A stretch of 5,284 nt of DNA from Dehalococcoidia bacterium (GTDB lineage: Bacteria > Chloroflexota > Dehalococcoidia > GIF9 > AB-539-J10): the NCBI GenBank assembly GCA_030627025.1, contig DAOUSX010000096.1, positions 1 to 5,284 on the forward strand, written 5' to 3'. The position numbers and the translations under genes were made by a program. Below, piece by piece: positions 1 through 5,284 of the stretch (its first letter is position 1; each line of letters starts with the position of its first letter). A model generated the notes under the pieces. The model was not told the origin of the DNA. It was given only the letters and a program-made list of their open reading frames with translations, and did not search any database.

Positions 1-147
1 CAAAATGAAAAACTAGCTCAGGCAAGGCTTCGTCTTCCTGAGGTCGATGATTACATTCTCAGGTTGGAAAGCAACCTCAGATTATCTCAGGAGGAAAATG
101 AGAGATTAACCCAGGAGATCGAGGAATTCTTGAGAGAAGAAGAATAA
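1..147 (+). CDS. C-terminal end of an unidentified coiled-coil protein (5' partial)
   Basis: An open frame runs in from the left edge and ends at TAA (145-147), giving 48 visible residues; the start lies outside the window. The visible part is very rich in Glu, Gln, Arg and Leu. From about residue 17 onward (ILRLESNLRLSQEENERL and beyond) hydrophobic residues recur at heptad-like spacing between charged ones, so it should form an amphipathic helix or coiled coil. It ends in an acidic Glu-rich tail (REEE). No catalytic motif is visible and the family cannot be named from this tail. Coding is supported by the uninterrupted frame up to the edge and by the next small ORF starting inside its stop codon (TAATG), a common coupling arrangement. 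It could be a regulator, a structural protein or an accessory subunit; I assign no function. Confidence 0.6.
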   Translation, partial: QNEKLAQARLRLPEVDDYILRLESNLRLSQEENERLTQEIEEFLREEE

Positions 148-224
148 TGGTGAAACAATCATCTAAACAAGCGCTAAGTTCGGGGAAATTTGTGGTCACC
201 GCCAGGATTCGTATAGCACAATAG
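147..224 (+). pseudogene. Possible remnant of a second MetF-type reductase N-terminus (25 codons)
   Basis: An ATG overlapping the upstream stop (TAATG) opens a 25-residue frame ending at TAG (222-224). The segment ALSSGKFVVTARI resembles the start of the methylenetetrahydrofolate reductase subfamily whose N-termini read roughly 'L-x-SGKFVVTAEI-x-PP-x-G'. That is a different subfamily from the intact metF downstream, whose equivalent segment is YSFELFPPK. The match stops exactly where the conserved PP should follow, and the frame closes a few codons later. A purine-rich GAGAGAAGAAGA lies just upstream of the ATG. I infer a gene deleted down to its first codons, with the next gene now abutting it. 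The alternatives are a short leader peptide (it has no Met or Cys run, so not a methionine attenuator) or chance resemblance. The match is short and made from memory of the family, so confidence is limited. Confidence 0.35.
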
Positions 225-233
225 CTGTAGTAT

Positions 234-240
234 AGGTAAG
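234..240 (+). promoter_or_regulatory. Ribosome binding site of metF
   Basis: AGGTAAG lies upstream of the ATG at 246, with 8 bases between AGGT and the start codon. This supports the start used for metF. No convincing promoter separates metF from the upstream frame, so read-through transcription from the left is likely. Confidence 0.55.
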
Positions 241-245
241 ACGAA

Positions 246-1124
246 ATGGTAAGGAAAGTATCAGACATTTTGAAGGAGAAAGAACGAACCTATTCGTTTG
301 AGCTTTTCCCGCCCAAGACTAAGAGGGGGATGAGGAAACTTTTTGAAACTGCAAACATCCTCAAAGACCTCAAGCCAGATTGGTTCGCGGTGACCTATGG
401 CGCTGGTGGGTCAACCAGAGAGTTTACCACGGACATCGCTGATGAACTCCAGAAGAAGTTCGGAGTTCCAGCGATGCACCATCTTACATGCGTAGGTCAT
501 AACAAAGACGAACTAAGAACCATAATTGGCAAGCTGAAAGAGAAAAATATTTGTAACATTCTTGCTCTTCGTGGCGACCTACCTGAAGGTTTAAGCTACT
601 GGAAGCCCCCTCCCGAGGAGCTGGAATACTGTTATCAGCTCGTTGACCTTATCCGCTCCTACGATGACTTCTTCAGTGTAGGTGTCGCTGGTTTCCCGGA
701 AGGACATATTGATTGTCCTGACAAAGAAAGTGACTCCAGATATCTGAAGATTAAGATAGACGCTGGCGGTGAATTCGTTATAACGCAGCTTTTCTTCGAC
801 AATAACGACTATTTCGAATATGTGGAAAGGGTAAGGAAGATAGGTGTCACCGCGCCAATCATTCCCGGGATTTTGCCAGTAATAGATTACCAGGCATTGC
901 TCAGGATGTGCAGGACGTGTGGAGCTACCATTCCTCAGCGGGTTCACGATATATTTAAACCCCTTGATGGCAATGCTGAGGCTACCTATGAGGCTGGTGT
1001 CGAGTTCGCAGTTAAGCAGTGTGATGAGCTGCTTGAGCGTGGGGCACCAGGACTGCATTTCTTTGCATTGAACAAAGTCGAGCCAACGCGGGAGATCTTA
1101 AATAGAATAAAACATTTCCGTTAG
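246..1124 (+). CDS. metF: 5,10-methylenetetrahydrofolate reductase
   Basis: This cytosolic flavoenzyme reduces 5,10-methylene-tetrahydrofolate to 5-methyl-tetrahydrofolate, the methyl donor for methionine synthase. The 292 residues match the usual bacterial length (E. coli MetF is 296) and form one TIM-barrel domain. Family motifs appear in order: SFELFPPK at about 17-24, with Glu19 equivalent to the catalytic Glu28 of E. coli; VTYGAGGSTR at 49-58; HLTCVG at 79-84; NILALRGD at 104-111, with Asp111 equivalent to Asp120 near the flavin; GVAGFPEGHID at 146-156; FVITQLFFD at 177-185, with Gln181 matching the folate-contacting Gln183; PIIPGILPV at 205-213; and GLHFFALNK near the C-terminus. It is the short E. 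coli-like form without the C-terminal regulatory domain of eukaryotic enzymes. The start has a good ribosome binding site. It converges on metE, whose enzyme uses its product. Whether the electron donor is NADH or another carrier cannot be read from the sequence. Confidence 0.96.
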   Translation: MVRKVSDILKEKERTYSFELFPPKTKRGMRKLFETANILKDLKPDWFAVTYGAGGSTREFTTDIADELQKKFGVPAMHHLTCVGHNKDELRTIIGKLKEKNICNILALRGDLPEGLSYWKPPPEELEYCYQLVDLIRSYDDFFSVGVAGFPEGHIDCPDKESDSRYLKIKIDAGGEFVITQLFFDNNDYFEYVERVRKIGVTAPIIPGILPVIDYQALLRMCRTCGATIPQRVHDIFKPLDGNAEATYEAGVEFAVKQCDELLERGAPGLHFFALNKVEPTREILNRIKHFR

Positions 1125-1131
1125 CTAATGG

Positions 1132-1151
1132 ACTTCTTTCAGGAGAGAAGT
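1132..1151. terminator. Short hairpin between convergent metF and metE
   Basis: ACTTCT and AGAAGT form a perfect 6-bp stem. It extends inward through one wobble pair and one further A-T pair to a 4-base CAGG loop (or one more C-G pair with a 2-base loop). It occupies almost the whole gap between the metF stop (1122-1124) and the metE stop (1151-1153), where a shared transcription terminator would be expected. There is no T-run after it on either strand, so it is not a textbook intrinsic terminator; it may instead protect the 3' ends or limit read-through. Confidence 0.35.
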
Positions 1152-3331
1152 TAGGTAAGGGCTTTTCCCCTCAATTCTCGGGCTAGTGCCACCAGGTTTC
1201 TAAGCGAGGGCAACACCTCCTCCCATTTTCTTGTTTTTAATCCACAATCGGGGTTTATCCAGAAATTTTCCTGTGGGAATACTTTTAGAGCTCTGTTTAC
1301 CACCTTTTTCATATCCTCGGTGTTTGGGATGACAGGCGAGTGAATATCCCAGACTCCTAATCCTATCTGTCGGTCAAATTTTACCTTCTCGAAGTGCTGG
1401 ATAATATCACCTCTACTTCGGGAAGCTTCAATAGTGATTACGTCGAAATCCATCCTCACAATCTGGTCAATAATTTCCCCGAATTCTGAATAACACATAT
1501 GTGTTTGTATCTGGGTTTCGGGTTTAGCTCGTGAAGAAGCTAGCCTGAAGGATTTTGTGGCCCAATCAAAATATTCTTCCCAGTCCCTCCTTTTGATAGG
1601 AGTTCTCTCCCTGAAAGCAGGCTCATCGATTTGGATTACTTTGATGCTGTTTGCCTCATAGTCCCTTATCTCGTCCTGCAGGCATAAGGCTATCTGATAG
1701 GCAACCTCAGAGACGGGAATATCGTCTCTTACAAAACTCCAGGCTATCATAGTAACGGGACCGGTGAGCATTCCCTTAATCGGTTTTTTGGTTAGGCTCT
1801 GGGCAAAAGCAATCTCGTTAATGCTCAGGGGATTTGGTCTGGAGATATCACCGTAGATTATTGGAGGTCGGTAACCCCTTGTTCCATAGGAACAAATCCA
1901 TCCGTTTTTGGTGGTTGCCATGCCATCCAGTTTCTGAGCGAAGAATTCCACCATGTCTGTTCTCTCGAATTCCCCGTGAACTAATACGTCAAGCCCAATC
2001 TCCTCTTGAAGTTTTATCACGTCGGAGATCTTCTCTCTAATGAATGTCCCATATTCTTTTTGGGAGATTCTTCCCGCTCTGAAGTCCACCCTTTTCTTCC
2101 TGATTTCAGCAGTTTGAGGGAAGCTGCCTATGGTGGAAGTCGGCAAAAGCGGGAGATTTAATCTTTCCTTTTGCCTCGTAACTCGCTCTGGGTAAGACAC
2201 GCTCCTGGAAAAGTCCTCCTCCTTTAGATTTTGGACTCTTTCCTTCACCTGCTTACTAACTCCAAAATCAGGAATCTCCCTATTCCATTCTGCAACGCCT
2301 TCTACGTTACCTTTATAGGCTTGAGCAATTAGCTTCAGTTCATACAATCTTTCCTCAGCAAAGGATAATTTGTTCCAGAGTTTTCCCTCCAGCGTTTCCG
2401 ATTCTATGGTAACTGGTAAATGGTAAAGTGGGGAGGCGTTGGAAATCGCCAGGTTTTTGGCGTATCGGGATAATTCCCTTAAATTTCCCACAGCATTTTC
2501 AATATTGGTTCTCCAGACATTCCTACCGTTCACTATGCCGGCAACTAAGGTCTTATCCTCAGGGAAGCCATATTTTTTAATGTTTGTTAAATTCTCCTCC
2601 CCGTTAACGAAATCCAATCCGATAGCTTTCACTGGCAGTTCATACAACTCCTCAATAAAGTCCACAGAGTCATAATAGGTGAATAGGTTAATATCACAAC
2701 CTTGCGTTCCAATTCTGCCATAGACTTCCTTGATTAACTTAATTTCCTCCCTGGAGAGTTCCATTACAAAAGCAGGCTCATCGAGGTGCACTTCGCTGAA
2801 ATCTTTAATCAATTCTATGTAGGCATCTGCCAGAGCAGGGAGACAATCTCCAAATCTTGTGATGCCCTTAGACAATTTCAGGAAAGTGAAAGGTCCTATT
2901 AAATAAGGGATACCTCTTTTGTGCTTCTCCAGCGCCTCTTTCGGTTTATTCCAAACTACGTTAAATTTCGGGGCTGAAGATGAACTAAATTGGGGGACAA
3001 GATAGTGGTAGTTGGTATTAAACCACTTGGTTAATTCTAACGCGTTCTTGCCATTGCATAAATTGTAATATTCCCTGAGGGTTTCACATTTATACAATCC
3101 TAACATCAAGGCAGTATCAAGCATGTTGTCATAAAGCGTCATCTCCCCCACAGGAAATTTGTCAACATATTTCTCATAGGTGGCTAATATGGCGCCCTCT
3201 AGCTTATCAATGCCTCCCGTAAGTTCATGCTCCGCTCCGTTAGCTAACGGATTATCCCAGTAGCTTTCAATAACTTTTTTATACTCTCTATTTCTCCCCA
3301 GTCTAGGAAAGCCATAGGCATAGGTTTTCAT
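1151..3331 (-). CDS. metE: Cobalamin-independent methionine synthase
   Basis: MetE transfers the methyl group of 5-methyl-tetrahydrofolate (polyglutamate form) to homocysteine, making methionine without vitamin B12. From the chosen start it is 726 residues, close to the family (E. coli 753). The N-terminal half carries KTYAYGFPRLGRNRE at the start, KWFNTNYHYLVPQF near 102-115 and LDEPAF near 183-188. The C-terminal catalytic half carries IGSFPQT (401-407), VHGEFERTDMVEFF (451-464), IDEPAFRE (568-575) and DIHSP (662-666). All four zinc ligands are present: His611 and Cys613 (THMC), Glu635 (TIEASR) and Cys696 (NPDCGLKTR). The repeated DEPAF motif fits the known origin of MetE by duplication. 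I use the internal ATG at 3331 because family proteins begin MKTYAYGFPR and it has an AGGAAGG ribosome binding site 8 bases upstream; the longer 740-residue reading from 3373 overlaps the preceding gene by 38 bases. The start lies 4 bases after the DUF1667 stop, so translation is probably coupled. Confidence 0.96.
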   Translation of the reverse strand: MKTYAYGFPRLGRNREYKKVIESYWDNPLANGAEHELTGGIDKLEGAILATYEKYVDKFPVGEMTLYDNMLDTALMLGLYKCETLREYYNLCNGKNALELTKWFNTNYHYLVPQFSSSSAPKFNVVWNKPKEALEKHKRGIPYLIGPFTFLKLSKGITRFGDCLPALADAYIELIKDFSEVHLDEPAFVMELSREEIKLIKEVYGRIGTQGCDINLFTYYDSVDFIEELYELPVKAIGLDFVNGEENLTNIKKYGFPEDKTLVAGIVNGRNVWRTNIENAVGNLRELSRYAKNLAISNASPLYHLPVTIESETLEGKLWNKLSFAEERLYELKLIAQAYKGNVEGVAEWNREIPDFGVSKQVKERVQNLKEEDFSRSVSYPERVTRQKERLNLPLLPTSTIGSFPQTAEIRKKRVDFRAGRISQKEYGTFIREKISDVIKLQEEIGLDVLVHGEFERTDMVEFFAQKLDGMATTKNGWICSYGTRGYRPPIIYGDISRPNPLSINEIAFAQSLTKKPIKGMLTGPVTMIAWSFVRDDIPVSEVAYQIALCLQDEIRDYEANSIKVIQIDEPAFRERTPIKRRDWEEYFDWATKSFRLASSRAKPETQIQTHMCYSEFGEIIDQIVRMDFDVITIEASRSRGDIIQHFEKVKFDRQIGLGVWDIHSPVIPNTEDMKKVVNRALKVFPQENFWINPDCGLKTRKWEEVLPSLRNLVALARELRGKALT

Positions 3332-3335
3332 TGCT

Positions 3336-3755
3336 TCAACCTTCCTTCCTAGAGATGAGGTCCTTTTTGGCATTTTTGGGATGATTTACCTTTTTCATAT
3401 TTCTAGTAGCTACAACATTTGCATCGGTGCCGGCTATACCCTTTACTATCACGTGGTACATCCTCACAGGTGCGTGTAATTCGATAGTTGCCAGTTGTTC
3501 AATAACCTTGGATAATAATCGCTTTGGGATTGGTTTATCGGTGCGAACGGGAAGCATCGCCCATTTCGCCCCTTTTATAGAAACCGTTGTGGTTAATATG
3601 CGCATCGCCTCTTCTAATTCCTGTGATACAAATTCCTCCCCTTTTTGGCATTTGTTTCCTTCCATAGAAACTACTTTGCCGTTCTGAAGCTCTACATCAA
3701 TCTCACATCCAAGAGGGCAAATAACACAGGTAAAGTGTTTCTTCTCTACATTCAT
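3336..3755 (-). CDS. DUF1667 family cysteine-cluster protein
   Basis: A 139-residue protein with the DUF1667 pattern: FTCVICPLGC near the start, an EGNKC segment, then LTTTVSIKGAKWAMLPVRTDKPIPK and a C-terminal NVVATR. Cys10, Cys13, Cys17 and Cys36 form CxxCxxxC plus a later Cys, an arrangement like the [4Fe-4S] site at the N-terminus of molybdopterin oxidoreductases, so iron-sulfur binding is a reasonable inference but not shown here. There is no signal peptide or membrane segment, so it should be cytosolic. Family members usually sit next to FAD oxidoreductases related to anaerobic glycerol-3-phosphate dehydrogenase, as here: the start is only 2 bases after the stop of the upstream FAD gene. 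A likely role is electron transfer or a small subunit for that flavoprotein. The last 20 or so residues, after VATR, are a Lys-rich tail that seems longer than usual. Its ribosome binding site is poor, so coupling to the upstream gene is likely. Confidence 0.85.
   Translation of the reverse strand: MNVEKKHFTCVICPLGCEIDVELQNGKVVSMEGNKCQKGEEFVSQELEEAMRILTTTVSIKGAKWAMLPVRTDKPIPKRLLSKVIEQLATIELHAPVRMYHVIVKGIAGTDANVVATRNMKKVNHPKNAKKDLISRKEG
3340..3346 (-). promoter_or_regulatory. Ribosome binding site of metE
   Basis: On the minus strand AGGAAGG lies 8 bases before the ATG at 3331, inside the last codons of the DUF1667 gene. It is the strongest Shine-Dalgarno-like site in this cluster. It decides the metE start in favour of MKTYAYG over the upstream ATG at 3373, which has only a weak purine stretch in front. 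Confidence 0.6.
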
Positions 3756-3757
3756 CT

Positions 3758-5002
3758 CTATCGCTCTGTTATAGAAACCTCGATGGGTCCAGTAACAGCC
3801 TTTAACTTGTCTCGGGACACCTTAAATCTAATCATCTCATTTGGTCGGGCATACAATCTTTTAAGGCGCATGCCAAGCGGGGAGAGCTCTATGTTTACCG
3901 GTTTCTCAATCGGTTTTGCCGACCTGACAAATAAAATAAGGTCGTCTTTAAAGGAATATCGCTGGGGGAAAAGCATTCTCACATTCTCTCCTGGAATTAT
4001 TTCGACTGGATTTCTCCCCTTCTTCCAATCTCCGGCGGCAAATCTTGCGGCATTCCCAGCAGCAATCATGCCAGTTTCAGCAACATAATCCACCAGGTCA
4101 AACACGGTGGAAACATTGCCACAGGAAAATATTCCCGGCACCCTTGTTTCCATTGTCTCCGTGGTGACAGGCCCTTTTGTAATCGGTGTAAGTTCTACTC
4201 CAGCTTCCTTTGATAGCTCATTTTCAGGGATTAGTCCCACGGAGAGAAGCAGGGTATCACATGGTATAGATTGCTCGCTACCACTGATTGAATTCATTTT
4301 CTGGTCTACCTTAGATACAACAACGCCTTCTACGCGCTCCTTGCCTTGTATCTCGGTAACGGTATGGGATAGATAAAGGGGGATATCGAAGTCATTGAGG
4401 CACTGAACGATGTTCCTCTTCAATCCTCCAGGGTAATCCATTATTTCGTAAACACCTTTGACTCGGGCGCCTTCAAGGGTGAGTCTCCTCGCCATGATAA
4501 GTCCGATGTCTCCAGAACCCAAAATAACGACCTCTTTTCCAGGAAGATATCCATCGATATTGACAAACCTCTGTGCCACTCCTGCGGTATACACTCCTGC
4601 AGGGCGGGTGCCGGGGATATTGATGCTACTCCTGGGACGTTCGCGGCATCCCATGGCAAGCACAACACTTCTTGATTTTATGTGAAATACACCTTTTTCG
4701 GGACTTACTGCCGTGATGGTCCTATCCGGCGAAAGGGAAACCACCATTGTATTCAAGAAACATTGCACATTTGTTTTTTCCAGCTCTTCAATAAGGCGTT
4801 CGGCATACTCTGGTCCAGTGTAGTCTTTCTTGAATTGCTCCAAGCCAAAGCCATTGTGTATACACTGTTTCAAGATACCACCGAGCTCTTCCTCCCTTTC
4901 GAGCAGCAGAACATTTCTAGCGCCGCTTTCATGAGCATGCAGTGCAGCAGTAAGCCCGGCAGGTCCGCTGCCTATGACAATTACATCAGCTTCCACGTCC
5001 AT
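3758..5002 (-). CDS. FAD/NAD(P)-dependent oxidoreductase, partner type of anaerobic glycerol-3-phosphate dehydrogenase clusters
   Basis: A 414-residue two-dinucleotide-fold flavoprotein. The FAD site is GSGPAG at 11-16, with Glu35 (LLLER) at the end of the second strand to bind the ribose. The family signature GGILKQCIHNGFG follows at 41-53, then YTGPEYAERL. AMGCRERPR at 116-124 and GTRPAGVYTAG at 131-141 precede a second fold, GSGDIG (162-167), for NAD(P). Near the C-terminus GIFSCGNVSTVFDLVDYVAETG is the usual second FAD contact. There is no CxxC redox pair like that of thioredoxin reductase, and no signal peptide or membrane helix. Such proteins are commonly encoded beside GlpA-like dehydrogenases and DUF1667 proteins and are thought to pass electrons between substrate-derived flavin and NAD(P) or another carrier; the exact substrate here is unknown. 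The next gene begins 2 bases after its stop. The residues after about 340 form a less conserved C-terminal extension. Confidence 0.88.
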   Translation of the reverse strand: MDVEADVIVIGSGPAGLTAALHAHESGARNVLLLEREEELGGILKQCIHNGFGLEQFKKDYTGPEYAERLIEELEKTNVQCFLNTMVVSLSPDRTITAVSPEKGVFHIKSRSVVLAMGCRERPRSSINIPGTRPAGVYTAGVAQRFVNIDGYLPGKEVVILGSGDIGLIMARRLTLEGARVKGVYEIMDYPGGLKRNIVQCLNDFDIPLYLSHTVTEIQGKERVEGVVVSKVDQKMNSISGSEQSIPCDTLLLSVGLIPENELSKEAGVELTPITKGPVTTETMETRVPGIFSCGNVSTVFDLVDYVAETGMIAAGNAARFAAGDWKKGRNPVEIIPGENVRMLFPQRYSFKDDLILFVRSAKPIEKPVNIELSPLGMRLKRLYARPNEMIRFKVSRDKLKAVTGPIEVSITER

Positions 5003-5015
5003 TTCTCTTACGAAA

Positions 5016-5034
5016 CTAATAGATACTCTATTAG
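5016..5034. repeat. Perfect 8-bp inverted repeat in the kinase / FAD oxidoreductase gap
   Basis: CTAATAGA and TCTATTAG flank a 3-base spacer, filling over half of the 36-base gap between the kinase stop and the FAD oxidoreductase start. It can form an AU-rich hairpin in the transcript or serve as a dyad operator. There is no following T-run, so it is not an intrinsic terminator. On the minus strand it lies between GAGAGG, at the kinase stop, and the FAD gene ATG. Confidence 0.5.
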
Positions 5035-5038
5035 CCTC

Positions 5039-5284
5039 TCATGTTACCTTTGGGTATCCCGTGATTTCAGCAATTTTGCGATATAATGGGGAAAGGGCAG
5101 GATAGATCTCCTTATACACTTCATTAAATAACCTATCGTAGATTTTCACGTTTTTCGCATGAGGGGTGAATGTCCCTTTTATTCTCACCATATTATCTAC
5201 AGCTTCAGGGAAGTCGTGATAGATATTCAAGGTAACGGCGGCATCGATTGCGGCCCCCAGTGCGGCAAGATTGCTGGTATGCAC
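5039..5284 (-). CDS. FGGY-family carbohydrate kinase, C-terminal end (5' end outside window)
   Basis: The frame enters from the right edge and ends at TGA (5041-5039), giving 81 residues; the first visible codon is GTG, an internal Val rather than a start. NLAALGAAIDAAVTLNIY matches the end of the FGGY kinase C-terminal domain, where an 'A-x-x-x-GAA-x-x-A-x-x-x-G-x-Y' helix closes the ATP-binding fold. It is followed by the typical 'F-x-EA', 'F-x-P' and 'YDRLFNEVYKEIYPALSPLY' tail. FGGY enzymes phosphorylate glycerol, xylulose, ribulose, rhamnulose, erythritol and similar compounds; substrate residues lie outside the visible part, so the substrate cannot be named. Its place before an FAD oxidoreductase and DUF1667 gene makes a glycerol or polyol kinase plausible. 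The Asn-Ile-Tyr variant (LNIY where Gly is common) is unremarkable. Confidence 0.82.
   Translation of the reverse strand: MHTSNLAALGAAIDAAVTLNIYHDFPEAVDNMVRIKGTFTPHAKNVKIYDRLFNEVYKEIYPALSPLYRKIAEITGYPKVT

Noticed and set aside
190..217. Possible promoter for metF (TTGTGG, 16 bases, TATAGC)
   Set aside because: Only 3 of 6 and 4 of 6 matches to the sigma-70 consensus; such matches arise by chance in a stretch this AT-rich.
148..245. Methionine-linked riboswitch (SAM or cobalamin type) before metF
   Set aside because: The leader is under 100 bases, and I could find no SAM-I/S-box or cobalamin-box conserved elements or a terminator stem in it.
77..268. 63-codon minus-strand frame across the metF leader
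   Set aside because: It overlaps two plus-strand coding ends and the metF start; no family resemblance and no good ribosome binding site noted.
591..1058. 155-codon minus-strand frame opposite metF
   Set aside because: It lies wholly inside metF, which has clear family motifs along its length; the antisense translation shows no recognisable domain.
3645..4088. 147-codon plus-strand frame opposite the DUF1667 and FAD genes
   Set aside because: It spans the junction of two well-supported minus-strand genes and has no recognisable motif; a shadow frame.
4682..5086. 134-codon plus-strand frame opposite the FAD gene N-terminus
   Set aside because: It covers the FAD-binding motif of the real gene in antisense; Cys- and Phe-rich translation without family features.

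Overview
The window reads as ordinary bacterial chromosome from a mid-GC, probably anaerobic organism; no lineage can be fixed from it. The hints toward an anaerobe are a GlpA-partner-type FAD oxidoreductase followed by a DUF1667 cysteine-rich protein, a pair seen mainly in anaerobes and thermophiles (for example Thermotoga and Clostridium relatives). The genes are tightly packed, with gaps of 2 to 36 bases inside the minus-strand cluster. No IS element, tRNA, rRNA, CRISPR array or recognisable riboswitch was seen.

Left arm, plus strand (1-1124): the window opens in the C-terminal end of a coiled-coil protein (stop at 145-147). A 25-codon ORF (147-224) overlaps that stop and resembles the N-terminus of a second type of methylenetetrahydrofolate reductase, so it may be a decayed gene. 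It is followed by an intact metF (246-1124) with all the expected catalytic residues.

Right arm, minus strand (5284 down to 1151): read in transcription order this is the C-terminus of an FGGY-family carbohydrate kinase, an FAD/NAD(P) oxidoreductase, a DUF1667 cysteine-cluster protein, and metE (cobalamin-independent methionine synthase). Spacings of 36, 2 and 4 bases imply one transcript with translational coupling. metF and metE converge with 26 bases between their stop codons, where a short hairpin lies.

How the genes fit together: MetF makes 5-methyl-tetrahydrofolate and MetE uses it to methylate homocysteine, so the two convergent genes form the last two steps of methionine synthesis. 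The kinase, FAD oxidoreductase and DUF1667 protein look like parts of a glycerol or sugar-alcohol oxidation module. The unusual points are that metE is the last gene of this catabolic-looking operon rather than lying in a methionine-regulated unit, that no GlpA-type dehydrogenase lies between the kinase and the FAD oxidoreductase, and that a possible metF-like remnant precedes the intact metF. I see no convincing wholly new system here.
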